This document shows, one piece after another, positions 7,426 to 7,871 of a stretch of 7,871 nt of DNA. The position numbers and the translations under genes are program-made. The stretch covers positions 1 to 7,871 of the forward strand of contig JAFEBC010000687.1 of assembly GCA_018266095.1 (NCBI GenBank), read 5' to 3'. The DNA comes from Deltaproteobacteria bacterium (GTDB lineage Bacteria; Myxococcota; Myxococcia; Myxococcales; 40CM-4-68-19). The first letter of the stretch is position 1. Every line of letters starts with the position of its first letter. The notes under the pieces are model-generated. The model worked only from the letters and a program-made list of their open reading frames with translations. It was not told where the DNA came from and ran no database searches.

Positions 7426-7448
7426 GGGGCGTCGCCGGCGCCTGGCGC

Positions 7449-7811
7449 CTACCCGTCCGCGGCCACGGACTGCGCGTGACCAGCAGCGTGCGCGTAACCC
7501 ACGGCCATCGGTTCCACCTCGTCGAGCGAGCCCGCACGAGAGACACGCTGGAAGCTCGCCGCGATCCGCAGCACCGCCGAGGCCTGCTTCTGATCGAGCG
7601 TGGCCGAGAACCTCGCCAGCTCCTTGGCGATCTCGCTGCTCACCGCGCGCAGCGAGTCGACATCGGTCGCCTCCAAGCGCGCCAGCCGCTCCATCGCGTG
7701 CGCCGAGCGAGCGTCGATCGGTTCAGCCGGGTCGGACAGGTCACTGAAATCATTCGTGAGGTCGATGGGCGTCGCGAGCGACAGATCTGCGTCCAGGGAA
7801 GTCACGGTCAT
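7449..7811 (-). CDS. Orphan protein with disordered acidic N-terminus and helical core (120 aa)
   Basis: I do not recognise this family. The start is ATG 7811, because AGAGGAG lies five bases upstream; a TTG at 7814 would add one residue. Residues 1-34 are Asp/Leu/Ser/Thr-rich (VTSLDADLSLATP, DFSDLSDPAEP) and probably unstructured. Residues 35-95 form two or three amphipathic helices (SAHAMERLARLEATDVDSLRAVSSEIAKELARF, DQKQASAVLRIAASFQRV). The tail 96-120 is Ala/Gly/His-rich. There is no signal peptide, membrane segment or metal motif. The overall pattern (short disordered acidic start, then a helical bundle) resembles small adaptor or secreted-substrate proteins, but this is only an impression. 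It converges on the 74-residue gene across the terminator. The strong ribosome binding site suggests good expression. Confidence 0.75.
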   Translation of the reverse strand: MTVTSLDADLSLATPIDLTNDFSDLSDPAEPIDARSAHAMERLARLEATDVDSLRAVSSEIAKELARFSATLDQKQASAVLRIAASFQRVSRAGSLDEVEPMAVGYAHAAGHAQSVAADG

Positions 7812-7816
7812 CAAAG

Positions 7817-7823
7817 CTCCTCT
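7817..7823 (-). promoter_or_regulatory. Strong ribosome binding site of the 120-aa gene
   Basis: AGAGGAG on the minus strand, five bases before ATG 7811. It is among the best anti-16S matches in the window and fixes the start. Confidence 0.7.
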
Positions 7824-7830
7824 TTTGTCC

Positions 7831-7856
7831 CACCCGCGTGTTCAGGTCGGCGGGTG
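7831..7856. repeat. Inverted repeat in the leader of the 120-aa gene
   Basis: CACCCGC (7831-7837) and GCGGGTG (7850-7856) are exact inverted copies of seven bases around a twelve-base loop. It begins seven bases upstream of the ribosome binding site. It could be an mRNA leader hairpin or an operator. No U-tract follows on either strand, so it is not an intrinsic terminator. The window ends fifteen bases beyond. Confidence 0.5.
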
Positions 7857-7871
7857 TGTGTTCGACCTTGA

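Overview
The window reads as an ordinary housekeeping-plus-accessory stretch of a G+C-rich bacterial chromosome. Third codon positions are overwhelmingly G or C, and every gene uses ATG, GTG or TTG starts with Shine-Dalgarno cores of the AGGAG type. A Hanks-type Ser/Thr kinase with a single membrane anchor and a PEGA-like outer domain, a HEAT-repeat protein and a secreted START-domain protein together suggest Myxococcota (former Deltaproteobacteria). That placement is inferred from gene content, not from a marker gene.

Layout. (1) Positions 1-2343, plus strand: the 3' end of a methionyl-tRNA synthetase-type tRNA-binding domain, a HEAT-repeat protein whose start overlaps that stop codon (TGATG), and a complete TatD-family metal-dependent hydrolase 13 bases further on. 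These three look like one operon. (2) 2393-2662, minus strand: a small exported heavy-metal-associated (MerP-like) protein, convergent with tatD. (3) 2663-2767: a 105-base divergent intergenic region with a small dyad. (4) 2768-5344, plus strand: a HAD subfamily IB phosphatase-like hydrolase followed after 27 bases by the transmembrane Ser/Thr protein kinase. (5) 5387-6832, minus strand: three genes read in the order GYF_2-like membrane protein, 101-residue orphan (its ATG follows the preceding stop with no gap), then the secreted START-domain protein. They are convergent with the kinase. (6) 6833-7126: a gene-poor, locally more A/T-rich region with a candidate minus-strand promoter, a direct repeat spaced about two helical turns, and two dyads sharing an ATTCT core. 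(7) 7127-7425, plus strand: a small 74-residue protein followed by a very clear intrinsic terminator with a UUCG tetraloop. (8) 7449-7811, minus strand: a 120-residue orphan protein with a strong ribosome binding site and an inverted repeat upstream.

How the genes work together. The first block is translation and nucleic-acid housekeeping. The HAD hydrolase and kinase are probably co-transcribed, but no functional link is demonstrable. The minus-strand trio is envelope-directed in two of its three products (one membrane protein, one exported lipid-binding-type protein). I see no CRISPR, insertion sequence, tRNA, rRNA, phage or toxin-antitoxin signature. I found no convincing new system. The least explained parts are the minus-strand trio and the patterned 6833-7126 region.
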